Below are positions 22,927-32,010 of a stretch of DNA of 64,000 nt, piece by piece; within the stretch, counting starts at the first letter, position 1; each line of letters begins with the position of its first letter. The stretch is from an uncultured Eubacteriales bacterium (lineage in GTDB: Bacteria; Bacillota; Clostridia; Oscillospirales; Oscillospiraceae): assembly GCA_900545815.1 (NCBI GenBank), contig URAM01000001.1, positions 62,001 to 126,000 on the forward strand, given 5' to 3'. Under the pieces are notes generated by a model, which made no database searches, was not told where the DNA came from, and saw only the letters and a list, made by a program, of their open reading frames with translations. A program made the translations under genes and the position numbers.

Positions 22927-24006
22927 ATGAAGAAACGTATGCTATCTGTCCTGGCCGGCTTCCTGGCCAGTGCCGCCCTGCTCACGGGCTGCGGCTCCGG
23001 TGGTGCGTCCAGCGCATCCGGCAGCGCCGTCCGGTCGGGGCGAGAGGTGAACGTGTGCTCCTGGGGTGAGTACATCGACACCGACCTCATCGACCAGTTC
23101 GAGGAGGAGACCGGCATCCACGTCAACTACACCACCACCGAGAGCAACGAGACCCTGTACTCCCTGCTCAAGACTGGCGGTTCCACCTATGACGTGGTGG
23201 TGCCTTCCGACTATATGCTCTCCCGGCTCATCGAGGAGGGGATGCTGGAAAAGCTGGACTTTTCCAATATCCCCAACTTCAAGCTGGTGGGCGACGACTA
23301 CAAGAACCTGCCCTACGACCCGGAGAACCTCTACTCCGTGCCCTACACCTGGGGCACCACCGGCATCATCTACAACACCAAGATGGTGAAGGAGAAGGTG
23401 GACAGCTGGTCCATCCTGTTCGACGAGAAGTATAAGGGCGAGATCTTGATGATCGACAACCCCAGAGACGCCTTCGCCGTGGCCCTGTCCTACCTGGGCT
23501 ACTCCATCAACACCACCGACAAAAAGGAGCTGATGGAAGCCTACGACTTGCTGGTGGAGCAGAAGGACATCCTGCAGGCCTACGTCATGGACCAGATCTT
23601 CGACAAGCTGGAGGGCGGGGAAGCCGCCATGGGCGTGTACTACGCCGGTGACTTCCTGAGCATGAAGGAGAACAACCCGGACTTGGCCTTCGCCATCCCC
23701 AAGGAGGGCGCTAACTTCTTTGTGGACGCCATGTGCGTGCCCAAGGGCGCTCGAAACAAGACGGAGGCAGAGGCGTGGATCAACTTCATGTGCTCCTACG
23801 ACGCCTCCATGGCCAACCTGGACTACATCTGGTACGCAAGTCCCAATCCACAGGTGATGAAGGACTATGTGGCGGATTTGGATCCGGAGACTGCGGCAGT
23901 GCTCAACCCCAGCAAGGAGGAACTCAGCCGCTGCCAGATGTTTGTCAACCTGCCTAAGGAAACCTTGGAGCTGTATGACGAGCTGTGGGTGCTGCTGAAA
24001 AGCTGA
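22927..24006 (+). CDS. potD: Spermidine/putrescine-binding lipoprotein PotD
   Basis: The 359 residues begin with a lipoprotein signal peptide, MKKRMLSVLAGFLASAALLT followed by the lipobox cysteine in LLTGC at about residue 22, so the protein is anchored outside the membrane. The periplasmic-binding-protein body includes VNVCSWGEYIDTDLIDQFEE, YDVVVPSDYMLSRL and VPYTWGTTGIIYNTKMV, diagnostic of PotD/PotF. GAGGGG precedes the ATG. It closes the potABCD operon and is followed by a terminator. Confidence 0.95.
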   Translation: MKKRMLSVLAGFLASAALLTGCGSGGASSASGSAVRSGREVNVCSWGEYIDTDLIDQFEEETGIHVNYTTTESNETLYSLLKTGGSTYDVVVPSDYMLSRLIEEGMLEKLDFSNIPNFKLVGDDYKNLPYDPENLYSVPYTWGTTGIIYNTKMVKEKVDSWSILFDEKYKGEILMIDNPRDAFAVALSYLGYSINTTDKKELMEAYDLLVEQKDILQAYVMDQIFDKLEGGEAAMGVYYAGDFLSMKENNPDLAFAIPKEGANFFVDAMCVPKGARNKTEAEAWINFMCSYDASMANLDYIWYASPNPQVMKDYVADLDPETAAVLNPSKEELSRCQMFVNLPKETLELYDELWVLLKS

Positions 24007-24016
24007 ATCAAATTTG

Positions 24017-24058
24017 GAATGTGCTGACAGGCGCTCTGCCCGTTGGCACATTCTTTTT
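24017..24058 (+). terminator. Terminator of potABCD
   Basis: GAATGTGC (24017-24024) pairs with GCACATTC (24046-24053), then TTTTT. Confidence 0.75.
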
Positions 24059-24142
24059 CGCCGGAGCGTGTTTTTTGGAAGACATTGCCGAAATACCGTT
24101 CATTCCGGCAAAACTGTGGTTCCCTTTTTGTATATTGTAGTG

Positions 24143-24148
24143 TATAAT
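24143..24148 (+). promoter_or_regulatory. Candidate -10 element for the nusB operon
   Basis: A perfect TATAAT lies 95 bases before nusB in an AT-rich stretch. The -35 region is weak (TTCCCT-like). A long leader of about 90 bases follows with no structure I can name. Confidence 0.4.
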
Positions 24149-24242
24149 ACAGAGATAACATTCATAGTGGGGGGCTATCGGCGTTGACCGGTTCTGACCT
24201 GCCCAAACCAATCTAGACCATAACGATGGGGGTACACCAATC

Positions 24243-24710
24243 ATGATAACCAGGACCGTTGCCCGTGAGATCGCGGTACATTACGCCTTTGAGCTGGGCT
24301 TTTCCAATCTGTCTGCCCAGGAACTGCTGGAGCAGGAATTGACCCAGGAACGCTTTGGGGAGATCGCTGAGATCGACCCGCTGTACGCCGAATTTCCGGA
24401 CGAGAAACAGTGCGCCTACATCCGCAAGCTGGTGGAGGGCGTTGGGGAACACGGATACGAACTGGATGAATACATCAGCAAATACGCTATCGGCTGGAAG
24501 TTCCAGCGCATCCCCCGCATCGCTGCCGCCATCATGCGGGTAGCCATGTTCGAGGTGCTCTATATGCCGGAGATCCCCGCCTCCGCCGCCATCAATGAAG
24601 CGGTAGAGCTGGCGAAAAAGTATGACGAACCCAAGGTGGCCTCCTTTGTCAACGGCATTTTGGGTTCTTTTGTGCGCAAAGAGCTGTCAGGCGGAGGCGA
24701 CCAGGCATGA
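24243..24710 (+). CDS. nusB: Transcription antitermination factor NusB
   Basis: The 155 residues are all-helical, with the N-terminal RNA-binding stretch MITRTVAREIAVHYAFELGF and the C-terminal signature INEAVELAKKYDEPKVASFV-NGILG. NusB with NusE (S10) binds boxA of rRNA leaders and promotes antitermination. GGGGG lies about 11 bases before the ATG. Its end overlaps the next start by four bases (ATGA). It leads a long operon of housekeeping genes conserved in Firmicutes. Confidence 0.93.
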   Translation: MITRTVAREIAVHYAFELGFSNLSAQELLEQELTQERFGEIAEIDPLYAEFPDEKQCAYIRKLVEGVGEHGYELDEYISKYAIGWKFQRIPRIAAAIMRVAMFEVLYMPEIPASAAINEAVELAKKYDEPKVASFVNGILGSFVRKELSGGGDQA

Positions 24711-25636
24711 CCAGTTTCCTGGGGATCGACACCAGCAACTACACCACCTCCGCCGCCTGTTGCCGTGCCGACGGCAGCGGGTACAACAGCTCCCAGCTGC
24801 TCACCGTCAAGTCCGGTGAACTGGGGCTGCGGCAGAATGAGGCGTTGTTCCAGCACATAAAGAATCTGCCCCAACGCTTTGCGGAGCTGCGGGAGGCTGG
24901 CTTTTTGCAGGACATCGCCGCTGTCGGCGCCAGCACCCAGCCCAGGGCGGTGGAAGGGTCCTATATGCCCTGTTTCCTGGCTGGGGCGTCTCAGGGACGC
25001 ATCCTGGCGGAGACTTTGGGCGTGCCCTTCTACGCCTTTTCCCATCAGCAGGGGCATATTGCCGCCGTCTGCTGGGCAGCGAAGAAGCTGGAGCTGTTAG
25101 ACCAGCCCATGCTGGCCTGGCACCTGTCCGGCGGCACCACCGAGCTGCTGCTGGTGGTGCCCGAAAACGGCAACGTCCGCGCCGCCCGCATCGGCGGCAC
25201 CACCGACATCTCCGCCGGTCAGCTCATCGACCGAACGGGGCAGTATCTCCACCTGGACTTTCCCGCCGGAAAAGCGCTGGACAAGCTGGCCGCCCAGAGC
25301 GACAAAAAGGAGCGCTTTCGGGTGCGTATGGACAGCTTGCAGTTTTCCTTCTCCGGCATTGAGAACAAGGTGCAGAAACAGGTGGCGCAGCACAAGGAAC
25401 CGGCGGACATCGCCCGCTTCACCCTGGAGACCATCGCTTCCCTGGTGCGTCGGGTCACTGACCGTGCCATGGAGCAGTACCCCGGCCTGCCTGTGGTCTG
25501 TTCCGGTGGGGTTGCGTCCAACAGCATCCTGCGCAAGTACCTCTACGATGCCGTATTTGCGCCCCCGGCCTATTCCACCGACAACGCCATGGGCACTGCG
25601 GTGCTGACGGCACGGCAGATGGATTGGGGGCATTAA
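24707..25636 (+). CDS. TsaD/Kae1-like paralogue (peptidase M22 family), 309 aa
   Basis: An ASKHA-fold protein related to TsaD, the tRNA threonylcarbamoyl transferase. It starts with FLGIDTSNYTTSAAC, has the metal-binding SHQQGHIAAV near residue 110 in place of the usual HxxxH context, then LAWHLSGGTTELLLV and VVCSGGVASNSILR. It is shorter than typical TsaD (about 340) and diverged around the substrate loops. This makes it a Clostridia-specific paralogue rather than the essential enzyme. The position between nusB and xseA is conserved in relatives. Function is unknown; a role in nucleotide or tRNA chemistry is an inference. Confidence 0.8.
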   Translation: MTSFLGIDTSNYTTSAACCRADGSGYNSSQLLTVKSGELGLRQNEALFQHIKNLPQRFAELREAGFLQDIAAVGASTQPRAVEGSYMPCFLAGASQGRILAETLGVPFYAFSHQQGHIAAVCWAAKKLELLDQPMLAWHLSGGTTELLLVVPENGNVRAARIGGTTDISAGQLIDRTGQYLHLDFPAGKALDKLAAQSDKKERFRVRMDSLQFSFSGIENKVQKQVAQHKEPADIARFTLETIASLVRRVTDRAMEQYPGLPVVCSGGVASNSILRKYLYDAVFAPPAYSTDNAMGTAVLTARQMDWGH

Positions 25637-26896
25637 ATGGCTTCCAAACCCATCTACACGGTCACCCAGGTGAACACCTATATCAAGAGCATCCTGGATG
25701 GTGACCGGAACCTCTCCGGCGTCTACATTCGGGGAGAGCTTTCTAACTACAAAAAGTACCCTTCCGGTCACCACTATTTCACCCTCAAGGACACCGGCAG
25801 CGCCCTCCGCTGCGTCCTGTTCCGCTCCTCGGCCACCCGTTTGCGGTTCCAGCCGGAGAGCGGCATGAAGGTCATCGCCTACGGTCGTATCACCGCCTTC
25901 CCGCGGGATGGGCAGTACCAGCTCTATGTGGACGCCCTGACTCCGGACGGGGTGGGAGAATTGTATGTGGCCTTCGAGCAGCTGAAGAACAAGCTGTACC
26001 AGGAGGGTTTCTTTGCCGCCGAGCATAAAAAGCCCATCCCACGCTACCCAGAGAGCATCGCCCTCATCACCTCCCAAGCCGGTGCCGCCGTCCACGACAT
26101 GACCCGCATCTTGAACGCCCGCTGGCCCATGGCCACGGTAAAGCTCCTGCCTGTGCGGGTGCAGGGCGCTGGTGCGGCGGCAGAGCTGACCGGCGCCCTG
26201 CGCTACGCCAACCGGAAGCAGGTGGCGGATCTGATCATCATCGGCCGAGGCGGCGGTTCTATGGAGGATCTGTGGGCGTTTAACGATGAAAGTCTTGCCC
26301 GTGCGGTGTATGAATCGGATATTCCGGTGATCTCCGCTGTGGGGCATGAACCGGACGTGACCATCATTGATTATGTGGCCGACCTTCGTGCCGCCACCCC
26401 CTCCAACGGGGCAGAGCTGGCGGTACCCGACCAGCTGGAGCTGAAACAGTATGTAGATCAGCTGGGGCAGCGCTGCCGGCAGGCCATGCTGGGACAGCTC
26501 CAACGCGTCAGCCAGAAGCTGGAGCGTCTGCGCACCGCCAACGTCCTCACCGACCCCATGGTGCCCGTCCAAAACGGGCGGATGCGGTTGGACACTGCCC
26601 AGCAGAAGCTGACCGAATCCCTGCGGCGCCGCCAGCACTTGGAGCGCACCCGCCTGGCGGGCTTGACGTCCACCCTGGACGCACTCAGCCCCTTGAAAGT
26701 CCTGGGACGCGGCTACGCCATGGCGCAGGACGAGGAGGGACAGATCATCACCTCCGTCCACAGCGTGGAGCTGGGGGAGCGCATCACCCTGCGGGTGTCT
26801 GATGGGCAGTTGGGATGTACCGTCATGAAACAATTCCCATTTGAGACAAGGGAAAAGGAGCAGAACAGAAATGGCAGCAAAGAAGAAACCCTTTGA
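25637..26896 (+). CDS. xseA: Exodeoxyribonuclease VII large subunit
   Basis: The 419 residues have an N-terminal OB-fold (about 1-100, with VYIRGELSNYKKYPSGHHYF) followed by the catalytic domain with IALITSQAGAAVHDM, IIIGRGGGSMEDLWAFNDE and VISAVGHEPDVTIIDYVADL, and a coiled-coil C-terminus that wraps the small subunits. It degrades single-stranded DNA to acid-soluble oligonucleotides. It starts directly after the TsaD-like stop and overlaps xseB by 26 bases, as expected for a coupled complex. It ends ahead of ispA in the same operon. Confidence 0.96.
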   Translation: MASKPIYTVTQVNTYIKSILDGDRNLSGVYIRGELSNYKKYPSGHHYFTLKDTGSALRCVLFRSSATRLRFQPESGMKVIAYGRITAFPRDGQYQLYVDALTPDGVGELYVAFEQLKNKLYQEGFFAAEHKKPIPRYPESIALITSQAGAAVHDMTRILNARWPMATVKLLPVRVQGAGAAAELTGALRYANRKQVADLIIIGRGGGSMEDLWAFNDESLARAVYESDIPVISAVGHEPDVTIIDYVADLRAATPSNGAELAVPDQLELKQYVDQLGQRCRQAMLGQLQRVSQKLERLRTANVLTDPMVPVQNGRMRLDTAQQKLTESLRRRQHLERTRLAGLTSTLDALSPLKVLGRGYAMAQDEEGQIITSVHSVELGERITLRVSDGQLGCTVMKQFPFETREKEQNRNGSKEETL

Positions 26897-27098
26897 GGAG
26901 TCCATGACTCGGCTGGAGGAGATCGTCTCCATTCTGGAGCGAGGGGAATCCACCCTGGACGAATCCCTAGCGCTCTTTGAGGAGGGCACCAAGCTGGCGG
27001 CAGCCTGTTCCAAACAACTGGATCAGGCAGAACAGAAAATCTTAAAGTTGACCAAAGGCCCGGACGGCGAGCCGGTAGAAACGCCTTTGAAAGGATAA
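26871..27098 (+). CDS. xseB: Exodeoxyribonuclease VII small subunit
   Basis: The 75 residues have the family core PFEESMTRLEEIVSILERGE and LDESLALFEEGTKL at about residues 7-45. Start ATG 26871 follows AAAAGGAG at good spacing; a longer in-frame start lies inside xseA and lacks a site. Several copies bind one XseA chain. ispA begins three bases later. Confidence 0.95.
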   Translation: MAAKKKPFEESMTRLEEIVSILERGESTLDESLALFEEGTKLAAACSKQLDQAEQKILKLTKGPDGEPVETPLKG

Positions 27099-27101
27099 AT
27101 C

Positions 27102-27986
27102 ATGAATCAATTTCAATTTGAATTACAGCGCTGTCAGGGTCTGGTAGAGGTCAATCTGGCAGCATACTTTACCCAGAACGTCCCCCAGAAAACCCTGCTG
27201 GACGCCATGCGCTACAGCCTTCTGGCTGGCGGCAAACGCATCCGGCCCATCCTGGCGCTGAAATTCTGTGAAGCGGCCGGGGGGAGCTTGGAACAGGCGC
27301 TGCCCTATGCCTGCGCAGTGGAGATGCTCCACACCTATTCCCTCATCCATGATGACCTGCCCAGCATGGACAACGATGACCTGCGCCGGGGCAAGCCCAC
27401 CAACCACAAGCGGTTCGGAGAGTGTACCGCCACTTTGGCTGGCGATGCCCTCCAGGCGGCAGCCTTTGAGACCATCCTGACTGCTCCCCTTCCGGCAGAG
27501 GTGAATGTTGCCGCTGGCCTGACCCTGGCCCGTGGGGCGGGCGCCCTGGGGATGTGCGGCGGACAGCAGCTGGACATGGAGGGGGAGACTCGGATCTTCA
27601 CCTTGAAGGAAGTGGCTCGGATGAACCAGCTCAAGACCGGCTGCCTGCTGAATGCGGCCTGTGTCATGGGAGTTCTGGCAGCAGGTGTGGCGATGGATGA
27701 CCCCATGGCGGCCGCAGCAGAGCGCTACGCCAAGGCCATTGGCCTTGCCTTCCAGGTGCGGGATGATATGCTCAACGTCACCTCCACCGAGGAGGAGATG
27801 GGCAAGCCGGTGGGCAACGACGTTGAGAGTCACAAGTCTACCTATGTGTCCCTGCTGGGGCTGGACAAGTGCGCCAGCGTCATCGCCCAGCAGACGGCGG
27901 CGGCCAAGGATGCCATCCGAGGCTGTCTTCCGGACACGGACTTTTTGTGTGATCTGGCAGATTATCTGGCCGGACGAGAGAAATAA
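27102..27986 (+). CDS. ispA: Polyprenyl (farnesyl/geranyl) diphosphate synthase
   Basis: Condenses IPP with allylic diphosphates. The 294 residues contain the first aspartate-rich motif HDDLPSMDND at about 83-92 and the second as RDDMLNVT at about 224. There the usual DDxxD has asparagine in the last position. The chain-length region before the first motif (VEMLHTYSLIH) fits a short-chain farnesyl-type enzyme. It lies directly between xseB and dxs, as in Bacillus and many Clostridia, linking it to the MEP pathway. The asparagine change is visible in the sequence; its effect is unknown. Confidence 0.92.
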   Translation: MNQFQFELQRCQGLVEVNLAAYFTQNVPQKTLLDAMRYSLLAGGKRIRPILALKFCEAAGGSLEQALPYACAVEMLHTYSLIHDDLPSMDNDDLRRGKPTNHKRFGECTATLAGDALQAAAFETILTAPLPAEVNVAAGLTLARGAGALGMCGGQQLDMEGETRIFTLKEVARMNQLKTGCLLNAACVMGVLAAGVAMDDPMAAAAERYAKAIGLAFQVRDDMLNVTSTEEEMGKPVGNDVESHKSTYVSLLGLDKCASVIAQQTAAAKDAIRGCLPDTDFLCDLADYLAGREK

Positions 27987-28022
27987 AACGGGATGATACC
28001 CGGCGAGAAAGGAGGCGCAGCT

Positions 28023-29861
28023 GTGCCAGATCTTTTTTCCCAGGATCTGCACCAAATTTCTGACCAGGAGGCGGAAGTCCTGTGTCAGGAACTGCGCAGA
28101 TCGCTCCTTACCTCCGTCAGTCAGACGGGGGGACATTTGGCATCCAATCTAGGGGCAGTCGAGCTGACTGTGGCCATCCATCGGGTGTACGACACAGCCA
28201 AAGACCGCCTGGTTTTCGACGTGGGGCACCAGTGCTATTGCCATAAAATATTGACCGGTCGGGCGGAGCGGATGACCACCCTGCGGAAGATGGGCGGCCT
28301 ATCCGGCTTCCCCAAGCCGGAGGAGAGCGACCACGATGCCTTCATCGCCGGCCACGCCTCCAACTCGGTCTCCGTGGCCGTGGGCATGGCGCGGGCGCGG
28401 ACGTTGCAGAAGCAGGATTACCAGGTCATCGCTCTCATCGGTGACGGCGCTCTCACCGGCGGACTGGCCTATGAAGGGCTGTCCGACGCCGGACAGAGCG
28501 GAGAGAATCTGGTGGTCATCCTCAACGACAACGGAATGTCCATCCAGAAAAACGTGGGCGGTATCGCCACCCTGCTGGCACGGAACCATCTGCGTCCTAC
28601 CTACCTGTCCTTCAAGCGTGCCTACCGGAAGGTATTCGAAAAAATCCCCGGCGGACGGGCTTTGTATCACTTTAACCACAAGATCAAGAAAAGCATCAAG
28701 GGTACCATCCTGCCCAGCAGCTTCTTCGAGGACATGGGCTTCACCTACATCGGCCCCGTAGACGGTCACCAAGTAGGGGAATTGACCCGCCTGCTCCGTT
28801 GGGCGAAATCCCTGGAGGGGCCGGTGCTCCTCCATGTGCGGACGGTCAAGGGGAAAGGCTGGGCTCACGCCGAGGAGACCCCGGACGCCTATCACGGTGT
28901 GTCCCCCTTCGACCTGGCCACCGGCAAGCCGCTGAACCCCAGCGGGCGGAATTTCTCCTCCGTGTTCGGAGAGGAGCTGAGCCGCTTGGCGGCGGAGGAT
29001 CCTAAGATTTGCGCTGTCACCGCCGCTATGCGGTCGGGCACCGGATTAGACCCCTTTGCCATCCGCTGTCCCGAACGGTTCTTTGATGTAGGCATTGCGG
29101 AAGGCCACGCCGTGGCCATGTGCTCCGGCATGGCAAAGCAGGGGATGCTGCCGGTGTTTGCGGTCTACTCCTCCTTCTTACAGCGGGGCTACGATATGCT
29201 CATTCATGATATGGCGCTCCAGCGGTTACATATGGTGCTGGGGGTAGACCGTGCCGGTCTGGTAGGGGACGATGGAGAGACCCATCAGGGTCTGTTCGAT
29301 GTGGCCTACCTGTCTACCGTGCCCGGACTGACCCTGCTGGCTCCGGCCAGCTTCGCCGAGATGCGCTCCATGCTCCACCGTGCCCTCTACCAGCTCACCG
29401 GCCCCGTGGCGCTGCGCTATCCCCGTGGGGGCGAAAATGGCTACCGTGCCGATCACAGCCAAGGTGCTGCGGCGGTGCTGCGAGAGGGAACGGACTGGAC
29501 GGCGGTGTGTTATGGCACCATGACCGGAGAGGTGCTGTCGGCAGCGGAAGCGTTGGACGCAGAAGGCATCTCGGTGGAAGTGGTGAAGCTCAACCAGCTG
29601 GCGCCGCTGGAGCCGGAGACGGTGCTGACTTCGGTACGAAAGACTGGCAGGCTGCTGGTAGCGGAGGAGGTCATCCAAACAGGTTCCATAGGCGTGGCGC
29701 TGGCAGGCGCGGTGGCACAGGAAGGGCTGGCGCTGAAGGCGCTGAAGCTGCTGAACACCGGCGAGCGGTTCGTGCCGCATGGAACCATCCCCCAGCTGCG
29801 CAAACTGCTGGGGATCAACAGTGACCACATTGCGTCGGTCATGCGGGAGGCGGAAAGATGA
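28023..29861 (+). CDS. dxs: 1-Deoxy-D-xylulose-5-phosphate synthase
   Basis: A thiamine-diphosphate enzyme that joins pyruvate and glyceraldehyde 3-phosphate, the first step of the MEP pathway. The GTG at 28023 is taken as start because AGAAAGGAGG ends 7 bases before it; an ATG 30 bases upstream lacks a site. The 612 residues show GHASNSVSVAVGMARA, the TPP motif GDGALTGGLAYEGL plus NDNGMSI, and the transketolase-like C-terminal half with DVGIAEGHAVAMCSGMA. The stop overlaps tlyA (ATGA). Confidence 0.96.
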   Translation: MPDLFSQDLHQISDQEAEVLCQELRRSLLTSVSQTGGHLASNLGAVELTVAIHRVYDTAKDRLVFDVGHQCYCHKILTGRAERMTTLRKMGGLSGFPKPEESDHDAFIAGHASNSVSVAVGMARARTLQKQDYQVIALIGDGALTGGLAYEGLSDAGQSGENLVVILNDNGMSIQKNVGGIATLLARNHLRPTYLSFKRAYRKVFEKIPGGRALYHFNHKIKKSIKGTILPSSFFEDMGFTYIGPVDGHQVGELTRLLRWAKSLEGPVLLHVRTVKGKGWAHAEETPDAYHGVSPFDLATGKPLNPSGRNFSSVFGEELSRLAAEDPKICAVTAAMRSGTGLDPFAIRCPERFFDVGIAEGHAVAMCSGMAKQGMLPVFAVYSSFLQRGYDMLIHDMALQRLHMVLGVDRAGLVGDDGETHQGLFDVAYLSTVPGLTLLAPASFAEMRSMLHRALYQLTGPVALRYPRGGENGYRADHSQGAAAVLREGTDWTAVCYGTMTGEVLSAAEALDAEGISVEVVKLNQLAPLEPETVLTSVRKTGRLLVAEEVIQTGSIGVALAGAVAQEGLALKALKLLNTGERFVPHGTIPQLRKLLGINSDHIASVMREAER

Positions 29862-30664
29862 GTAAAACACGGCTGGATGTGGCCATGGCCGCGCAAGGAC
29901 TGGCCGAGAGCCGTCAGAAAGCCCAGGCCATCATTATGAGCGGGCTGGTCTTTGTGGACGGCAAGCGGGTGGACAAATGCGGCGCCCAGATCGCCGACAC
30001 GGCGGTTATCGAGGTGCGGGGCAAGACCCTGCGCTATGTGAGCCGAGGCGGCCTGAAATTGGAGAAAGCCATGCAGTGCTTCCCCCTGACCTTGCAGGAT
30101 GCTGTTGCCATGGACTGCGGTGCGTCCACCGGCGGGTTCACCGACTGTATGCTCCAAAATGGGGCGAAAAAGGTGTACGCCGTGGATGTGGGCTATGGAC
30201 AGCTGGACTGGAAGCTGCGGCAGGACGAACGGGTGGTGTGCATGGAGCGCACCAACGCCAGATACTTGACGAAGGAACAGATCCCTGAGCCGCTGGATTT
30301 CGTCTCGGTGGACGTGTCCTTCATCTCATTGGGGCTTATCTTCCCAGCCCTGCGTCCGCTGCTGGCGGACAACGCCAACCTAGTTTGTCTCATCAAGCCT
30401 CAGTTTGAAGCGGGCAAGGACAAGGTAGGCAAGAAGGGGGTCGTGCGAGACGCTAACGTACACCTGGCGGTGCTGGAGCAGTTTTTGCGCCATGCGGCGG
30501 AAAACGATCTGACCGTGCAGGGTATGACGTATTCCCCCATCAAGGGGCCGGAGGGCAACATCGAGTACCTGGGCTGGCTCACCGCTGCGGCGGGAGAGAA
30601 CCACGTTCCCGATCTGCATACCCTGGTAGAAACATCACATAAAGAACTGGAGAGGGTAACATGA
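29858..30664 (+). CDS. tlyA: TlyA-family rRNA 2'-O-methyltransferase (hemolysin-like)
   Basis: The 268 residues have an N-terminal S4 RNA-binding domain (MSKTRLDVAMAAQGLAESRQ) and an FtsJ/RrmJ-like SAM methyltransferase domain with AMDCGASTGGFTDCMLQNGA, where SAM binds. TlyA methylates 16S and/or 23S rRNA riboses in actinobacteria; the Firmicutes YqxC group is less studied. It overlaps dxs and nadK by four bases each. The order dxs-tlyA-nadK-argR-recN is conserved in Firmicutes. Confidence 0.92.
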   Translation: MSKTRLDVAMAAQGLAESRQKAQAIIMSGLVFVDGKRVDKCGAQIADTAVIEVRGKTLRYVSRGGLKLEKAMQCFPLTLQDAVAMDCGASTGGFTDCMLQNGAKKVYAVDVGYGQLDWKLRQDERVVCMERTNARYLTKEQIPEPLDFVSVDVSFISLGLIFPALRPLLADNANLVCLIKPQFEAGKDKVGKKGVVRDANVHLAVLEQFLRHAAENDLTVQGMTYSPIKGPEGNIEYLGWLTAAAGENHVPDLHTLVETSHKELERVT

Positions 30665-31515
30665 AGATCATACTAAGTCCGAATCCGTACCGGGATAAGC
30701 GCATGACCGTAGTGAGCGAGGCGGAAAAGGTGCTGAAGGAGTGCGGCGTGGAGACCGTGGTGTGCCTGCCCTTCCCCATGGACGACCACTTCCGGTTCGC
30801 CAAAAAATTTGACTGGAAAGACCTGGACGAGGAGGCGGAGGGCACGGATATGCTCATTTGCTTCGGCGGTGACGGCACCATCCTCCATCTGGCTCGCTTC
30901 GCCCGCACCCACAACATCCCCATCCTGGGGGTGAACACCGGCAGCTTGGGCTATATGGCTGAGCTGGAGCCGGGAGAAATGCACCTTTTGCGGAAGGTGG
31001 TGGAGGGGAAATACCGGCTGGAACCCCACATGATGCTGGACTTTCGTGTGATTCGAAATGGCCGCGTCATCCATCAGGACACTGCTTTGAATGAGACGAC
31101 CATTCGCACCAGTGCTGTGGGCAAGGAGATCCACTTCGTCATCTACGCCGATGGGGTGGAGCTGTTCGCGTGCAGCGGCGATGGCGTCATTGTGGGCACG
31201 CCCACCGGCTCTACGGCCTATAACGTCTCCGCCGGCGGGCCCATTGTGGAGCCGACAGCGGAAAATATCTTGGTCACTCCCATCTGCGCTCACGACCTGC
31301 GGGTGCGTCCCTGCGTGCTGAGCAAAGATCGGGTGGTGACGGTGGAGTTGGGGCATATCGGCAAGAAAGGGGTCTTTCTCTCCCCAGACGGCGGCTCCTT
31401 CCGGCTGTCTGACCATGACAAGGTGGAGCTGCGCAGCTCTGACAGCCACATCAACCTAGTGCGGGTGACCAACCGGAGCTTTTATGAGATTCTGCACCAG
31501 AAGCTGGGTACTTAA
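30661..31515 (+). CDS. nadK: NAD kinase
   Basis: Phosphorylates NAD to NADP. The 284 residues carry the diagnostic GGDGT at about residues 69-73, an NxxS/T-type loop in LGVNTGSLGYMAE, and GTPTGSTAYNVSAGGPI. It overlaps tlyA by four bases and is followed after 9 bases by argR, in a conserved order. It is a cytoplasmic enzyme. Confidence 0.95.
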   Translation: MKIILSPNPYRDKRMTVVSEAEKVLKECGVETVVCLPFPMDDHFRFAKKFDWKDLDEEAEGTDMLICFGGDGTILHLARFARTHNIPILGVNTGSLGYMAELEPGEMHLLRKVVEGKYRLEPHMMLDFRVIRNGRVIHQDTALNETTIRTSAVGKEIHFVIYADGVELFACSGDGVIVGTPTGSTAYNVSAGGPIVEPTAENILVTPICAHDLRVRPCVLSKDRVVTVELGHIGKKGVFLSPDGGSFRLSDHDKVELRSSDSHINLVRVTNRSFYEILHQKLGT

Positions 31516-31524
31516 AAGGAGGAA

Positions 31525-31980
31525 ATGGTGAAAGAAAAGCGACAACGGGCAATTCTGGACATCATTGCCAATCACATGATCGAGACGCAGGAACAGCTGT
31601 TGGCAGAGCTGAAAGAACGAGGCTTTCGCTGCACCCAGGCCACCATCTCTCGTGACATGAAGGAGCTTCAGCTCATCAAGGAGCTGACCCCTACAGGGAG
31701 CTATCGGTACGCCGTTTCCATCCACCAGAACCGCCGAGACTTCAACGACCGCCTGCGCAACGTCTTTCGGGAGGGAGTCACGTCCGTGGATCTGGCTCAG
31801 AACATCATCGTCCTCAAGACCATGCCTGGCCTTGCCAACGCCGCAGCGGCGGCACTGGACGGCATGGACATCGAAGAAATGGTCGGTTCCCTCGCTGGGG
31901 ACGACACGGCGCTGCTGGTCATGCGCACCAATCAGGCGGCAGAGCAGTTTTGCAGTGAGCTGCGGATGATGCTGAAATGA
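31525..31980 (+). CDS. argR: Arginine repressor ArgR/AhrC
   Basis: The 151 residues have an N-terminal winged helix (IETQEQLLAELKERGFRCTQ, with recognition helix ATISRDMKELQLIKE). A C-terminal oligomerisation and arginine-binding domain includes GLANAAAAALDGMD and GSLAGDDTALLVMR, with the DD pair that contacts arginine. It represses arginine biosynthesis and can activate catabolism. No ARG box or arginine genes are seen nearby; the placement before recN is conserved and probably not regulatory. AGGAGG precedes the ATG. Confidence 0.95.
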   Translation: MVKEKRQRAILDIIANHMIETQEQLLAELKERGFRCTQATISRDMKELQLIKELTPTGSYRYAVSIHQNRRDFNDRLRNVFREGVTSVDLAQNIIVLKTMPGLANAAAAALDGMDIEEMVGSLAGDDTALLVMRTNQAAEQFCSELRMMLK

Positions 31981-32010
31981 CCAGCCACGGAAGAAAGAGC
32001 GTGATTCAAA

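Noticed and set aside
25097..27013. 638-codon open frame on the minus strand across xseA and xseB
   Set aside because: An antisense shadow of well-recognised genes; it ignores their boundaries and has a composition unlike real proteins here.
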